Shown: positions 1 to 8,703 of the stretch, piece by piece
How positions within the stretch are numbered: position 1 is the first letter of the stretch
Layout: the number at the start of each line of letters is the position of its first letter
Assembly (NCBI RefSeq): GCF_002419965.1
Contig: NZ_DIHC01000007.1
Coordinates: 169,507 to 233,506, forward strand
Direction: 5' to 3'
DNA length: 64,000 bases
Origin: Pseudomonas sp. UBA5706
GTDB taxonomy: Bacteria > Pseudomonadota > Gammaproteobacteria > Pseudomonadales > Pseudomonadaceae
Program-made: the position numbers and the translations under genes
The notes under the pieces: model-generated
What the model was told of the DNA's origin: nothing
Database searches by the model: none
What the model saw: the letters and a program-made list of their open reading frames with translations, nothing else

Positions 1-165
1 CAGCTAACGCTAGGGGGTCTGGTCGATTTGATTCTGGTGCAAATGAAAACCAGGAAACATCACTAAACGCGGATGTGTTGGGTTTTCACAAAGAATGAGG
101 ATGCAGATGAAGTGGCACCCTGCTCGACCGCAGGGTTCTCAAACGGGGTGGGTGTCCCCAGTGAA

Positions 166-190
166 GCGGGCTATCGGGCGATAGCCCCGC
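166..190. terminator. Inverted repeat after the 40-residue gene
   Basis: A strong stem (GCGGGCTATCG against CGATAGCCCCGC, one bulge) lies about 30 bases beyond the stop of the small minus-strand gene at 221-343. There is no T-run on either side, so a terminator role is only a guess from the position. It could equally be a REP-like hairpin. Confidence 0.35.
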
Positions 191-220
191 TATTTATCGA
201 GTCCAGAACGAGCGCTTGTC

Positions 221-343
221 TCACCGGCGTGGGCGACGCTCGTCATCATTGGTGCGCACCGGAATTGGCTGCAGCTTCGGAGGTTCGATCAAGCCTAGCG
301 CAACACCTACATCGTGAAGCCATTCTTGCCATTTGCTATTCAT
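221..343 (-). CDS. Small conserved-type protein, 40 residues
   Basis: A 40-codon frame starts MNSKWQEWLHDVGVALGLIE and ends in an Arg/Pro-rich tail (residues 30-40: R, T, N, D, D, E, R, R, P, R, R). A good ribosome binding site (AAGGGGG) sits 7 bases before the ATG. The Trp-rich amphipathic start, the central L-Q-P-I-P-V-R and the basic C-terminus resemble short uncharacterised proteins I recall from other Pseudomonas genomes, though I could not search. No function can be assigned. The gene stands alone, with an inverted repeat after it and the NCS1 transporter as the next gene on its other side. The stretch 344-537 holds only its upstream region and a short hairpin near 425-450. Confidence 0.55.
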   Translation of the reverse strand: MNSKWQEWLHDVGVALGLIEPPKLQPIPVRTNDDERRPRR

Positions 344-537
344 ATAACGCCCCCTTCAGGGAAATGCCGGCAGCCAACTTCTGATCCGCTTAACGCAATC
401 ATAGTGCTGAATTGCACTTTACGCCTGCTACGCGAAGTCGCAGCAGGAAATTTGCCTATTCTTTACGTTGTGACAGACCACTGCGGCAAATGCCAGACTC
501 CGGGCGACCAACGGCATGCCGTCACCTGCTCTCCCTG

Positions 538-1986
538 TTAGGTCACCACTGCTGGCAGCGCAGCACTCTCATGGGCCTGGCGGCGGCGGGCGAACATGAA
601 GAACAGCGCCCCACCCAGAAAGCAGCCAGTGAACCAGGCAAAATTGGCCATCGGCTGCAACGCTGGAACGAAGGTGATCGCAATACCTACCAGCGTCGCG
701 AGAACCAGCGCCCTAACGGCCGTGTAATTAACCCCGCCAGCGTACCAATAGCGGCCACTCGGACCATCGTTGAACAGGGAGTCAACGTCGATCTGTTGCT
801 TCTTGATCACGTAGTAATCCACCAGCAGGATGCCGAATAGCGGGCCGATAAATGCCGCCAGGACATCGAGGGTGTAATGGATGACTGCCGGGTTATTGAA
901 CAGGTTCCAAGGCGTGATGAAGATCGAGGCCACTGCCGCGATCATTCCGCCCATGCGCCAACTGATCCTGCTCGGCGCGACGTTGGCAAAGTCGAACGCT
1001 GGGGAGACGAAGTTCGCGACGATATTGATACCGATGGTTGCGGTCACGAAGGCGAATGCGCCCAGCAGGACCGCCACGCTGTTGTCGATACGCGCGACTG
1101 TAGCGATCGGGTCATGCAGCATTTCGCCAAACACCGGCAAGGTGCCGGAAACGATAACCACGGTCACCAGCGAGAACGCCAGGAAGTTGATCGGCAACCC
1201 CCAGAAGTTGCCCCGTCGCACCTCGGACATGCTTCGGCAGTAGCGACTGAAGTCACCGAAATTCAGGGTGGGACCCGAGAAATAGGAAACCACCAGCGCG
1301 GTCGCCATGATCACCTGTGAAAACGCTTCCCATCCGGTCAGCGATTTCTCGGACAAGGTAAAGCTGATATTGGCCCATCCTGCTTTCCAGACAATCCAGC
1401 CCGCCAGCAGGAACATCACCGCGTAGACCACCGGCCCGGCCCAATCGATGAACCGCCGAATCGAATCCATCCCGGTCCAGAACACAGCTGCCTGCACCAG
1501 CCAGAGGACCAGGAATCCGAACCAGCCAAGGTATGACAAGCCTGCAAAATGTGGATCGGCGTACACCGACATTTGTGGGAAGAATCGCAGCACCACGATG
1601 ATCAGCGCACTGGAAGCCAGGTAGGTCTGCACGCCATACCAGGCGACCGCAATCAGCCCGCGGATCACTGCTGGAATGTTCGCACCGAAGACGCCGAACG
1701 CGAGTCGGCAGATCACCGGGTAAGGTACTGCCGCCTGCTGACTGGGCTTGGCCAGCAGATTGGCAATTACCTGGACGATGCAGATGCCCATCAATAGCGC
1801 GATCAACACTTGCCAACTTGCCAGCCCTAATGCAAACAGGCTGGCCGCGAAAACATACCCGCCGACGCTGTGTACGTCGCTCATCCAGAACGCAAAAATG
1901 TTGTACCACGTCCACGTCTGCGGCACGGGTCCCAGGTCCTTGTTATATAGACGAGGGCTGTACCCTTTGGGCATTGGCTCGGTCAT
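538..1986 (-). CDS. NCS1 family nucleobase:cation symporter
   Basis: An inner-membrane protein of 482 residues with about 12 hydrophobic segments, the usual length for NCS1 permeases, which import purines, pyrimidines, allantoin or hydantoins with a cation. The N-terminal W-T-W-Y-N-I-F-A-F-W-M-S-D-V-H-S-V-G-G-Y block (residues about 25-45) is the TM1 signature of bacterial uracil/hydantoin-type members. The C-terminal part has the helix-breaking V-D-Y-Y-V-I segment near residue 390. The substrate cannot be read off. My recollection that Pseudomonas relatives belong to reductive pyrimidine catabolism makes uracil or a dihydropyrimidine a fair guess. The 400-base upstream region contains two GTATAC-centred palindromes, suggesting GntR-type control. 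No catabolic enzyme is adjacent. Confidence 0.88.
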   Translation of the reverse strand: MTEPMPKGYSPRLYNKDLGPVPQTWTWYNIFAFWMSDVHSVGGYVFAASLFALGLASWQVLIALLMGICIVQVIANLLAKPSQQAAVPYPVICRLAFGVFGANIPAVIRGLIAVAWYGVQTYLASSALIIVVLRFFPQMSVYADPHFAGLSYLGWFGFLVLWLVQAAVFWTGMDSIRRFIDWAGPVVYAVMFLLAGWIVWKAGWANISFTLSEKSLTGWEAFSQVIMATALVVSYFSGPTLNFGDFSRYCRSMSEVRRGNFWGLPINFLAFSLVTVVIVSGTLPVFGEMLHDPIATVARIDNSVAVLLGAFAFVTATIGINIVANFVSPAFDFANVAPSRISWRMGGMIAAVASIFITPWNLFNNPAVIHYTLDVLAAFIGPLFGILLVDYYVIKKQQIDVDSLFNDGPSGRYWYAGGVNYTAVRALVLATLVGIAITFVPALQPMANFAWFTGCFLGGALFFMFARRRQAHESAALPAVVT

Positions 1987-2056
1987 CGTGTGTCTCCCTG
2001 AGAGGACGTACAGGCTCCCGAATGGTCAGGTTCAGCGTACTGTGTACGGGAGCGGG

Positions 2057-2078
2057 CTTGGTTTGTATACGAACCAAG
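2057..2078. promoter_or_regulatory. Near-perfect GTATAC palindrome upstream of the NCS1 gene
   Basis: A 22-base palindrome centred on GTATAC, whose half sites CTTGGTTTGTA and TACGAACCAAG differ at one position. It lies 71-92 bases before the transporter ATG, in operator or promoter position. GntR/FCD regulators commonly bind TNGTATACNA-type sites. The core matches the sites in front of the hydroxyproline genes, but the flanks differ, so a separate regulator is likely. Confidence 0.55.
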
Positions 2079-2263
2079 AAGCAGAATGCGTGCCAGCTGC
2101 TTTGTAAGGAATATGGAATGGCGCAGAATAGCGGTTTTAGAAGAGGTCCCAGCTCGGAATAAAGTGCTGCAATACCAACGGAAACGAAGCAATAACCGCC
2201 CGATGACAGTGCAGCCTTGCTTGATGGCGGTGCATTTTCGCGAGGAACTTTAAACAGCCAATA

Positions 2264-2279
2264 TTCTTGTATACACGAA
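2264..2279. promoter_or_regulatory. Second GTATAC site upstream of the NCS1 gene
   Basis: TTCTTGTATACACGAA contains the same GTATAC core but with less symmetric flanks, about 280 bases before the transporter start and about 200 bases from the stronger palindrome. It could be an auxiliary operator. The 1987-2387 gap holds no gene that I can support apart from these sites. Confidence 0.3.
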
Positions 2280-2387
2280 CCCGATTTGTTTTTGATGGAG
2301 ATGATGCTCTGCAGCAGTCCGATTTTTGGCCACGGCACCTTGGACGCCACTGGCAGCCCGCACTGCCAGAGATCAGCGCCTGGTTAC

Positions 2388-3866
2388 TTAGTCTGGCAGC
2401 TGCACCAATCCCTCTTCGTCGGTCATCGCTCGCTCCAGCAAATCGGGCGGCAGGTGCTTGCTCGCCCGAGCGCCGAGCAGCTTAAGTTGTTCACTGCGGC
2501 TAACCAGATTCCCACGGCCTTCCACCAGTTTGTTACGCGCCGCACCATAGGCCTTGTCGAGTTGCTGCAAGCGGTTACCGACCTCATCCAGATCCTGAAT
2601 GAACAACACAAACTTGTCATACAGCCAGCCTGCGCGCTCGGCAATCTCACGGGCGTTCTGGCTTTGCCGCTCCTGTTTCCACAGGCTGTCGATCACACGT
2701 AGCGTCGCGAGCAACGTGGTCGGGCTGACGATCACGATATTGCGGTCGAACGCGTCCTGAAACATATTCGGTTCCGCCTGCAACGCCGCCGAAAAAGCCG
2801 CCTCGATGGGCACGAACAGCAGCACGAAATCCAGGCTGTGCAAGCCCTCAAGCCGCTTGTAGTCCTTGCCGGACAGGCCTTTGACATGATTACGCAGCGA
2901 CACCACGTGCTGTTTGAGAGCAACCTGCGCGATCACATCGTCGTCGGCCGACACGTATTGCTGATACGCCGTGAGGCTGACTTTGGCGTCAACCACCACT
3001 TGCTTGTCGCCAGGCAACATGATCAGCACGTCAGGCTGGAAGCGTTCGCCGTCAGGGCCTTTCAAGCTGACCTGGGTCTGGTATTCGCGCCCTTTCTCAA
3101 GGCCGGCATGCTCCAGTACCCGCTCGAGAATCAACTCGCCCCAATTGCCCTGGGTTTTCTGCCCCTTGAGCGCCCGAGTCAGGTTGGTGGCCTCGTCGCT
3201 CAGGCGCTGATTGAGCAACTGCAGCCGCTCCAGTTCCTTACCCAGCGAGAAACGCTCGCGGGCCTCCTGCTGATAGCTTTCTTCGACGCGCTTTTCGAAT
3301 GACTGAATGCGTTCTTTCAACGGGTTGAGCAACTGGCCAAGTTGCTGTTGGCTGGTCTCGGCGAAGCGCTGCTCGCGCTCGTCGAAGATCTTCCCGGCCA
3401 GTTCGGCAAATTGCGCCCTGAGTTCATCGCGCGACCCTTGCAAGTCACTCAGGCGTTGCTGATGGCTTTCCTGCTGCTCACGCAGCTCAGCGTTCAGAGA
3501 AGCACACTGCGCGTCCAGGTGGCGTAGCTCTGACTCTTTAAGGGCTCGCTCCTGAGCCAAGTGCTCCTGTTGCTGGCGAGCGCCTTCATGCTGTTGACGC
3601 AAAAGGTCGACTTCCTTTCGCAGTGCCGCAAGATCCGCCTGCTTGACCGCGTTGGCCTGGCTCAAATCGCTGATTTCATCCCGGCAGGCATCGAGCTGTG
3701 CATTCAAACCGTCCTGGGCCATCTGCGCATTGCTCAAGCGTTCGTCAAGCAGTGCAGCGTCCGCCTCGCGCCGGGCAACCCGACGCTGCAGTTGCCACGC
3801 TAATACCAGCAACGGTAATGCCGCCGCCCCCACTCCCAGCAGCAGGCTGGTGAGGTCAAAAGCCAT
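2388..3866 (-). CDS. rmuC: DNA recombination protein RmuC
   Basis: RmuC, 492 residues. In E. coli, rmuC limits inversions at short inverted repeats and the family is thought to be nuclease-related. The N-terminus M-A-F-D-L-T-S is followed by a single membrane segment (about residues 5-25), then a long Gln/Glu/Arg-rich coiled coil to about residue 230, then the RmuC domain. In that domain D-V-L-I-M-L-P-G-D-K and V-V-V-D-A-K match the core of restriction-enzyme-like nuclease folds. I chose the ATG at 3866 because the frame upstream lacks RmuC-like sequence and GGGG precedes this ATG at fair spacing. Only the transporter promoter region lies downstream. Confidence 0.93.
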   Translation of the reverse strand: MAFDLTSLLLGVGAAALPLLVLAWQLQRRVARREADAALLDERLSNAQMAQDGLNAQLDACRDEISDLSQANAVKQADLAALRKEVDLLRQQHEGARQQQEHLAQERALKESELRHLDAQCASLNAELREQQESHQQRLSDLQGSRDELRAQFAELAGKIFDEREQRFAETSQQQLGQLLNPLKERIQSFEKRVEESYQQEARERFSLGKELERLQLLNQRLSDEATNLTRALKGQKTQGNWGELILERVLEHAGLEKGREYQTQVSLKGPDGERFQPDVLIMLPGDKQVVVDAKVSLTAYQQYVSADDDVIAQVALKQHVVSLRNHVKGLSGKDYKRLEGLHSLDFVLLFVPIEAAFSAALQAEPNMFQDAFDRNIVIVSPTTLLATLRVIDSLWKQERQSQNAREIAERAGWLYDKFVLFIQDLDEVGNRLQQLDKAYGAARNKLVEGRGNLVSRSEQLKLLGARASKHLPPDLLERAMTDEEGLVQLPD

Positions 3867-4180
3867 AAAATTTCCCCACTTACGATCAATGCTCACGGCA
3901 TTATGCGCAGAACCCATGCTGACGTCAGATTCGGTTTGAGAATCAAATAAAAAAGAAGACCACTCGGCAGCGGCCTCGCAAAGGCGCGCAATAGAGCGAG
4001 TACCCGGGACAATCCACAGAACCTGTGGATAACTCAGTGGACAACGTCCTTTGAACCCCCGCAAACGTAGATAGAATGGGGCCTGCGCTTAAACTGACGA
4101 TTTTTTCACCAACGAAAAAAAGCGATGCTTTTCATTGACTTAATAAATCGCTGCTTGAAATCAACCTGTTAGGAGCGAAT

Positions 4181-4330
4181 ATGACAGTGAGATGGCAGGT
4201 AAGCGCTTTAATGTGCACAAGTCCATTTCCATTCGCTATAAGCACTTGCCAAAACCACAACAGGCATTCATCTGCAGTCGATCACTGCACATTCAAATCA
4301 CTACTTGCATGCACTCCCCGGATCAGTTAG
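4181..4330 (+). CDS. Possible 49-residue small ORF
   Basis: A short frame with a very good ribosome binding site (TTAGGAGCGAAT then ATG). It encodes a Cys- and Ser-rich peptide starting M-T-V-R-W-Q-V-S-A-L-M-C with no recognisable domain. Local base composition is A+T richer than the neighbours. It may be a real small gene, the start of a decayed gene or chance. The rest of the 887-base stretch 3867-4753 shows no other gene I would support. Longer frames on both strands at 4398-4679 have no coding character. Confidence 0.2.
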   Translation: MTVRWQVSALMCTSPFPFAISTCQNHNRHSSAVDHCTFKSLLACTPRIS

Positions 4331-4703
4331 CATCGCCGCCGTTAGTACCAAGCTGAAAGTCAATTCTGATCGAACAAATTCCTCAATCCCTGACTGCCTA
4401 CAAGCGCAAGGACTGAAAAAAGGAATCGATCACCTCGATGGTTTCCAGACATGACCTCGCACGACCTGCCGAAAGATCGGAGGGTGCAGCAGTCATCATG
4501 GCCTGCTCAAACCAGCCTGCAAATTGATCAGGATCTTCACCCCGAGCACCGAACCTTTGCTCCTGTTGTGTTGCCTGCCCTCCTAAGTACCTACCGGTCA
4601 GCCCAGCGCCACACGATAACCGCGCTTCAACTGGCTGCTTTTGTTCCAGACAGGTTCTACGCCCTGCCCTGACTCGCATTCGAGCATCGGCCCGCGTTAA
4701 CTG

Positions 4704-4731
4704 GAACGTTTTTATTTTGCACGCCTCTATT
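4704..4731 (+). promoter_or_regulatory. Possible AlgU/RpoE-type promoter
   Basis: GAACGT, a 16-base spacer, then TCTATT resembles the Pseudomonas extracytoplasmic sigma (AlgU) pattern GAACTT-N16/17-TCTRA. It would start transcription about 15 bases before the ATG at 4754. The match is partial, so envelope-stress control of the next gene is only a hypothesis. Confidence 0.3.
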
Positions 4732-4753
4732 GCGTGTCGATTCAGGAAACACC

Positions 4754-4984
4754 ATGACCATGACTACACATACCCAGACCCAGGATGCAATCCGCACCCT
4801 TACCAACGCCTTCGCTCCAATGAACTGCCTGATCATGGCAGCCCGCAAAGGCTGCTTCAGCTTTACCATCGTCAACGAACACGGCATCGCCCGTCACAGT
4901 GAGCGCCTGTATCCCGATCAGTACTCCAGCGCCGTACCGCTGCAGGCTGTGATCGACCGCACACGGCAGGCACTAATCGCCTGA
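4754..4984 (+). CDS. Small uncharacterised protein, possibly DUF3509-like, 76 residues
   Basis: The start at the first ATG of M-T-M-T-T-H-T-Q fits an AGGA ribosome site 6 bases upstream. The protein has an N-A-F-A-P-M segment near residue 20, a predicted beta hairpin (C-F-S-F-T-I-V-N-E-H-G) and a C-terminal helix P-L-Q-A-V-I-D-R-T-R-Q-A-L. This pattern resembles small Pseudomonas-restricted families such as DUF3509, but I cannot confirm membership. No signal peptide or membrane segment is seen. It appears monocistronic, with a possible AlgU-type promoter before it and a strong terminator 30 bases after it. Confidence 0.7.
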   Translation: MTMTTHTQTQDAIRTLTNAFAPMNCLIMAARKGCFSFTIVNEHGIARHSERLYPDQYSSAVPLQAVIDRTRQALIA

Positions 4985-5014
4985 GACCGTTCGTCGGTTA
5001 ATCGAAAGCGTGCC

Positions 5015-5047
5015 AAAGCCCTGCTCTCAAAAAGCGGGGCTTTTTTT
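5015..5047 (+). terminator. Rho-independent terminator
   Basis: AAGCCCTGCT pairs with AGCGGGGCTT (one G-T pair) around a short A-rich loop, followed by seven T residues. It closes the small gene ending at 4984. Confidence 0.85.
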
Positions 5048-5260
5048 GTGCCTGTTTTTCATATGAAAAAGCATTGAGCCTGCTATCTCCATGCGTGTTC
5101 GCGAGCGGGGAAGACAAGAAATATCCTAAAAACAGCCTTTTACACTGTGAATATGAGACTACGCTTGAACTCAAGCGGTCCGAGCCGCTTCCGGTGGACC
5201 CGGATTCAGCTGCTGCCAAGCGCCAGGGTCCTCCGGCTCATATAATCCTGCGAGGGCGTT

Positions 5261-5752
5261 ATGGGCATCGCTGCCAGTGAGCTGCGCCGTTATGTGATCC
5301 GTCCCACGCTGAGCTATCTGGGCTGTCAGCACTCGGGAGCGGATTCTTTTTTGCTTGCCGTGGCCGCCAGCCAGTCAGCGCTGGGCGCCGAGCTAGATAG
5401 CCAACGCGGACACGGCCTTTATGGTATTTCCGACTCGCTGCATTATCGGCTGTGGGACAGTTATCTGGCCAAGGATCCTGATCTTGCAAGCCTGGTCAGA
5501 GGGCTCGCGAGCCAGCATGCTTTCCTTACCGGGCCGGACCTGGAGCTCACCGTTAACCTGCGTTACGCCACGGCGATTGCCTGGATGATGGTCCAAGCCA
5601 GCCGTTTAACGCTGCCCGCGGAGGATGACGTGCAGGGGATGGCGCGAATCTGGCGCAGGATATTTCAGCCCCGTGGGCAGCTGCAGGATTTCGTCAGCGC
5701 GTGGCAAACCTCGGTTCGCCCCCTGTATCAAGCCGAATCAACCATTTTGTGA
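5261..5752 (+). CDS. Uncharacterised protein, 163 residues
   Basis: I do not recognise a named family. The protein starts M-G-I-A-A-S-E-L-R-R-Y and has no signal peptide. It looks alpha-helical throughout. Notable segments are H-S-G-A-D-S-F-L-L-A-V-A-A-S-Q-S (residues 24-39), G-H-G-L-Y-G-I-S-D-S-L-H-Y-R-L-W (51-66) and R-Y-A-T-A-I-A-W-M-M (about 101-110). The ordered helical pattern and normal codon use suggest a genuine conserved gene. GCGAGGG before the ATG is the ribosome site. A TATAAT hexamer at 5241-5246 is close to the start, with no clear -35 partner. The preceding 5048-5260 holds nothing else. Confidence 0.7.
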   Translation: MGIAASELRRYVIRPTLSYLGCQHSGADSFLLAVAASQSALGAELDSQRGHGLYGISDSLHYRLWDSYLAKDPDLASLVRGLASQHAFLTGPDLELTVNLRYATAIAWMMVQASRLTLPAEDDVQGMARIWRRIFQPRGQLQDFVSAWQTSVRPLYQAESTIL

Positions 5753-5892
5753 CCCATCAGTTTCACTGAAGATCGCCGCACGTTTGCCTGGATTGTCCTA
5801 CAACATCTGCTCTAAATCGCTTGATCCAGGCTATGGCGCGTGATGAAAAATATTGGTAATTTCCGCGCGGTGATCAACAAGGAGTTCTAACA

Positions 5893-7197
5893 ATGAAAAA
5901 AACAATGATCAAATCCAGCCTCAGCATCGCCATCACGCTTGCCTCCACCCAAATCTTCGCATCGGGTTTTGCCCTCAATGAGCAAAGTATCAGCGGCATG
6001 GGAACCGGTTTTGCGGGCCGCTCCTCGTCCGTCGATGATGCCAGCATCGTTTATGGCAACCCGGCCGGCATGTCGCGCCTCAAGCGCCAACAAGTCACCG
6101 TTGGTGTGGCGGCAATCGACGCTTCGACTGACATCAAGGACACCAGCGGCAGAAGCGTCGGCACCAACAAAGGCGATATGGTTCCGTTCACCGCCGTGCC
6201 GATGGGTTTCTACGTCAAGCCTATCGACGACCAATGGGCATTCGGCCTGGGTGTCTACGCGCCGTTCGGTTTGGTGACCGATTATGAAAGCAGTTTCCAG
6301 GGCCGCAATTTCGGCAGCAAGAGCCTGGTCAAGGTCGTCACTTTCCAGCCAACGGTGAGTTATGCGTTCAATGACAAAGTGTCGATTGGTTTCGGTCCGA
6401 CCATCAACCGCATTTCCGGCGTACTGGAATCGGCACTGAACGTCAGCGCCCAAACGCTGCCGCTCACAGGCCGTACATCAGGGGACGGGCGCGTTCAGGT
6501 CAAAGGCGACGACGTAGGTTATGGCTTCAACGCCGGTATCCTGGTTCAAGCGACCGACACCACCAGTGTGGGCCTGACTTATCACTCCAAGGTCACTTAT
6601 AAGCTCGAGGGCCATACTGAAGTCACGCCAGGTGCAGGTGTTCCGGCTCCGATCCTGGGCGCGGGTCGTTATGATGGCAAGCTTAGCCTTGACACCCCTG
6701 AATCCGTTGACTTCTCGGTCACCCAGAAGATGACCGATGACTGGAAGCTGTACGCAGGTGCAACCTGGACTCGCTGGAGCCGCTTGCAAGACATCACTGT
6801 CAAGAACTCGGGCGTGACCCGCGCGGGTGGCGGAGCAGCCCCGGCACTGCTGACCAACATCAGCGAAGAACAGAACTGGCATGACGTCTGGGCTTATGCA
6901 ATCGGTACGTCGTACCAGGTGAACAAGCAATGGGTACTGCGTACCGGCCTGTCGTTCGATCAGTCGCCAACCAACAATGAAAACCGCTCGCCGCGCATCC
7001 CGACGGGCGACCGCACCATCTTCAGCCTGGGCGCCGGCTATAGCCCGACTGACGACATCACCATTGACGTGGCGTACTCCTACCTGAAGGAAGAAGACAT
7101 CAAGGTTCGCGACTCGAACGCCTTGGGCCAGTCCTACAACGCGAAGTATGAAAACAGTGCCAACGGTTTCGGCTTGGGCCTGACTTACCGCTTCTGA
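5893..7197 (+). CDS. FadL/OmpP1/TodX family outer membrane transporter
   Basis: Outer membrane beta-barrel that passes long-chain fatty acids or other hydrophobic compounds, 434 residues. A signal peptide ends near residue 24 (A-S-G). The mature N-terminus F-A-L-N-E-Q-S is the FadL-type plug start, followed by the family N-P-A-G-M-S motif near residue 57. Alternating barrel strands run to a terminal F (L-T-Y-R-F), the usual outer-membrane assembly signal. AAGGAG precedes the ATG by 8 bases. The gene stands alone, with a strong terminator 42 bases after the stop, and is convergent with the cobalamin operon. The substrate is not evident; fatty acids are most likely. Confidence 0.92.
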   Translation: MKKTMIKSSLSIAITLASTQIFASGFALNEQSISGMGTGFAGRSSSVDDASIVYGNPAGMSRLKRQQVTVGVAAIDASTDIKDTSGRSVGTNKGDMVPFTAVPMGFYVKPIDDQWAFGLGVYAPFGLVTDYESSFQGRNFGSKSLVKVVTFQPTVSYAFNDKVSIGFGPTINRISGVLESALNVSAQTLPLTGRTSGDGRVQVKGDDVGYGFNAGILVQATDTTSVGLTYHSKVTYKLEGHTEVTPGAGVPAPILGAGRYDGKLSLDTPESVDFSVTQKMTDDWKLYAGATWTRWSRLQDITVKNSGVTRAGGGAAPALLTNISEEQNWHDVWAYAIGTSYQVNKQWVLRTGLSFDQSPTNNENRSPRIPTGDRTIFSLGAGYSPTDDITIDVAYSYLKEEDIKVRDSNALGQSYNAKYENSANGFGLGLTYRF

Positions 7198-7238
7198 TGT
7201 TGTTGGCAGGACAGGCAGAACACCTGTCCGTCATACAG

Positions 7239-7274
7239 AAAACCCCGCAGTCGGCGACGGCTGCGGGGTTTTTC
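7239..7274 (+). terminator. Rho-independent terminator after the FadL gene
   Basis: AACCCCGCAG and CTGCGGGGTT form a perfect stem around a 10-base loop, followed by a T-run. The A-run on the other side may let it act on minus-strand transcripts too. It lies between the FadL gene and the convergent end of the cobalamin operon. Confidence 0.9.
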
Positions 7275-7398
7275 GTTTTTCCAGTCGACCGGCCAAGAGC
7301 AGAAGACTAACAAAGCGCGTGAATGCTCAAGCCCCACAGGGTGTTCGCGCACCGGCCCGTACAGGCCATCTGCGTTACAGAAGCAAAAGCGCTCATGT

Positions 7399-8130
7399 TC
7401 AAATCAGGGCCAATGTGACCACCACCACCATTTCCAGCAACTCCAGCATCGCCCCAGCGGTGTCGCCGGTGCTCCCGCGTAAACGCTGCATCATCAAACG
7501 GCGAAGCCAGAAAAATCCCGCGACAGCGACCAGCAATGCCGATACCCCCGCCCAGCCCGACAGCAGCACGCAACCAACCGCCGTCACGCCCAGCACCTGC
7601 ACGCCCGGTGTACGCGGCAGATGGTCGGCAAGAGACTGTCCCAAGCCACCAGCACGCACGTAAGGCGTATTGAGGAACAACCCCAGCATTGCCGCGCGAC
7701 CGATGACGGGCGCCAGCAGCAGAGCGCCACTGTGATGCCCATCGAGCAGTGCCACGATTGCCGTGAATTTCAGCAACAGGACGATCACCACGGTCACGAC
7801 GGCAATCGGTCCGCTGCGCGGGTCCTTCATGATGGTCAGGGTGCGCTCGCGGTCACCGAACCCGCCAAGCCAGGCATCGGCACTGTCGGCCAGGCCATCC
7901 AAATGCAGTCCGCCGCTGAGCAGCACCCAGGCCGCCAGCAACAGCGCGGCATGCAGTAACTGCGGTGCACCGGCGAGCACGAGGTCCAGCGCCATCAAGA
8001 TCGAACCGAACAGCACGCCCACCAACGGATAAAACAGCAGCGAGCGTCCTAGTGCATCGGGTGCGGGGATTCCCGGCAACCGAACCGGCAGGCTGCTGAG
8101 AAATTGCAGGGCGATCCAGAATGGCAGCAT
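7399..8130 (-). CDS. cobS: Adenosylcobinamide-GDP ribazoletransferase (cobalamin synthase)
   Basis: Inner-membrane enzyme that joins adenosylcobinamide-GDP to alpha-ribazole (phosphate) to complete the nucleotide loop; also called CobV. It has 243 residues and several hydrophobic segments. The family motif G-G-L-H-L-D-G-L-A-D-S-A-D-A-W-L-G-G (about residues 72-90) holds the metal-binding aspartates. M-K-D-P-R-S-G-P follows near residue 100. It is the last gene of the operon and abuts the stop of the phosphatase gene with no gap, so translation is probably coupled. Confidence 0.95.
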   Translation of the reverse strand: MLPFWIALQFLSSLPVRLPGIPAPDALGRSLLFYPLVGVLFGSILMALDLVLAGAPQLLHAALLLAAWVLLSGGLHLDGLADSADAWLGGFGDRERTLTIMKDPRSGPIAVVTVVIVLLLKFTAIVALLDGHHSGALLLAPVIGRAAMLGLFLNTPYVRAGGLGQSLADHLPRTPGVQVLGVTAVGCVLLSGWAGVSALLVAVAGFFWLRRLMMQRLRGSTGDTAGAMLELLEMVVVVTLALI

Positions 8131-8703
8131 TTATACCTCCGTCAGTGCGCATCCGGCATTGACATCAAGCCCGAACAAGCCGCCATGACCGACCACCACC
8201 TGCAGCAGTTGCTCGCGGGGTAAACCGCGAGCCTGAGCAAGCAGCAGGCGCATGACACCACCATGACTGATCAGCAGAATTCGCTCGCCATCGTGGGCCT
8301 GATGCAGGCGCAGGACAGCGCCGCGCACACGCTCGGAAAACGCCAGCACCGGCTCTCCGTTAGGCGGCGTGAAGGAGTAGGGATTGTCCCAGAACAACCC
8401 CAGCCCTTCAGGGTCGGCCTCCATCAGTTGCGCAGTGCCGACGCCCTCCCAATCGCCGAAATGCAGCTCCTGCAAATCGGGCTCAAGGCTCATCGGCAGC
8501 GACAACTGCGACGACAGTTCCCCGGCAAAACGCGCACAACGCTGCAACGGCGAGCTGACAATGCGATCCCAGCCAAAAGGACTGGCCACCGCTTCACGCA
8601 TCTGCTGCCAACCGAGAGGGGTCAAGGCGTCGTCCAGGCTGCCGCGCAAACCGCCACCGCGCTCGGTTTCGCCATGGCGCAGCAGGTCCAGGCGCAAGGT
8701 CAT
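8131..8703 (-). CDS. cobC: Alpha-ribazole phosphatase, histidine phosphatase family
   Basis: Dephosphorylates alpha-ribazole-5-phosphate or cobalamin-phosphate in the last steps of the pathway. It has 190 residues. L-L-R-H-G-E-T-E (residues 8-15) is the catalytic phosphoglycerate-mutase-type RHG motif, and I-S-H-G-G-V-M-R near residue 146 supplies the second histidine. Its start overlaps the cobT stop by four bases (ATGA), and its stop directly abuts cobS. Membership of the cobalamin operon decides the function over other histidine phosphatases. Confidence 0.9.
   Translation of the reverse strand: MTLRLDLLRHGETERGGGLRGSLDDALTPLGWQQMREAVASPFGWDRIVSSPLQRCARFAGELSSQLSLPMSLEPDLQELHFGDWEGVGTAQLMEADPEGLGLFWDNPYSFTPPNGEPVLAFSERVRGAVLRLHQAHDGERILLISHGGVMRLLLAQARGLPREQLLQVVVGHGGLFGLDVNAGCALTEV

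Noticed and set aside
73..384. 103-codon plus-strand frame at the window start
   Set aside because: No ribosome site or family-like sequence, and it overlaps the better supported 40-residue minus-strand gene.
4398..4679. Frames on both strands in the gap before 4754
   Set aside because: No ribosome site, odd composition and no motifs; opposite-strand frames of similar length exist over the same bases.
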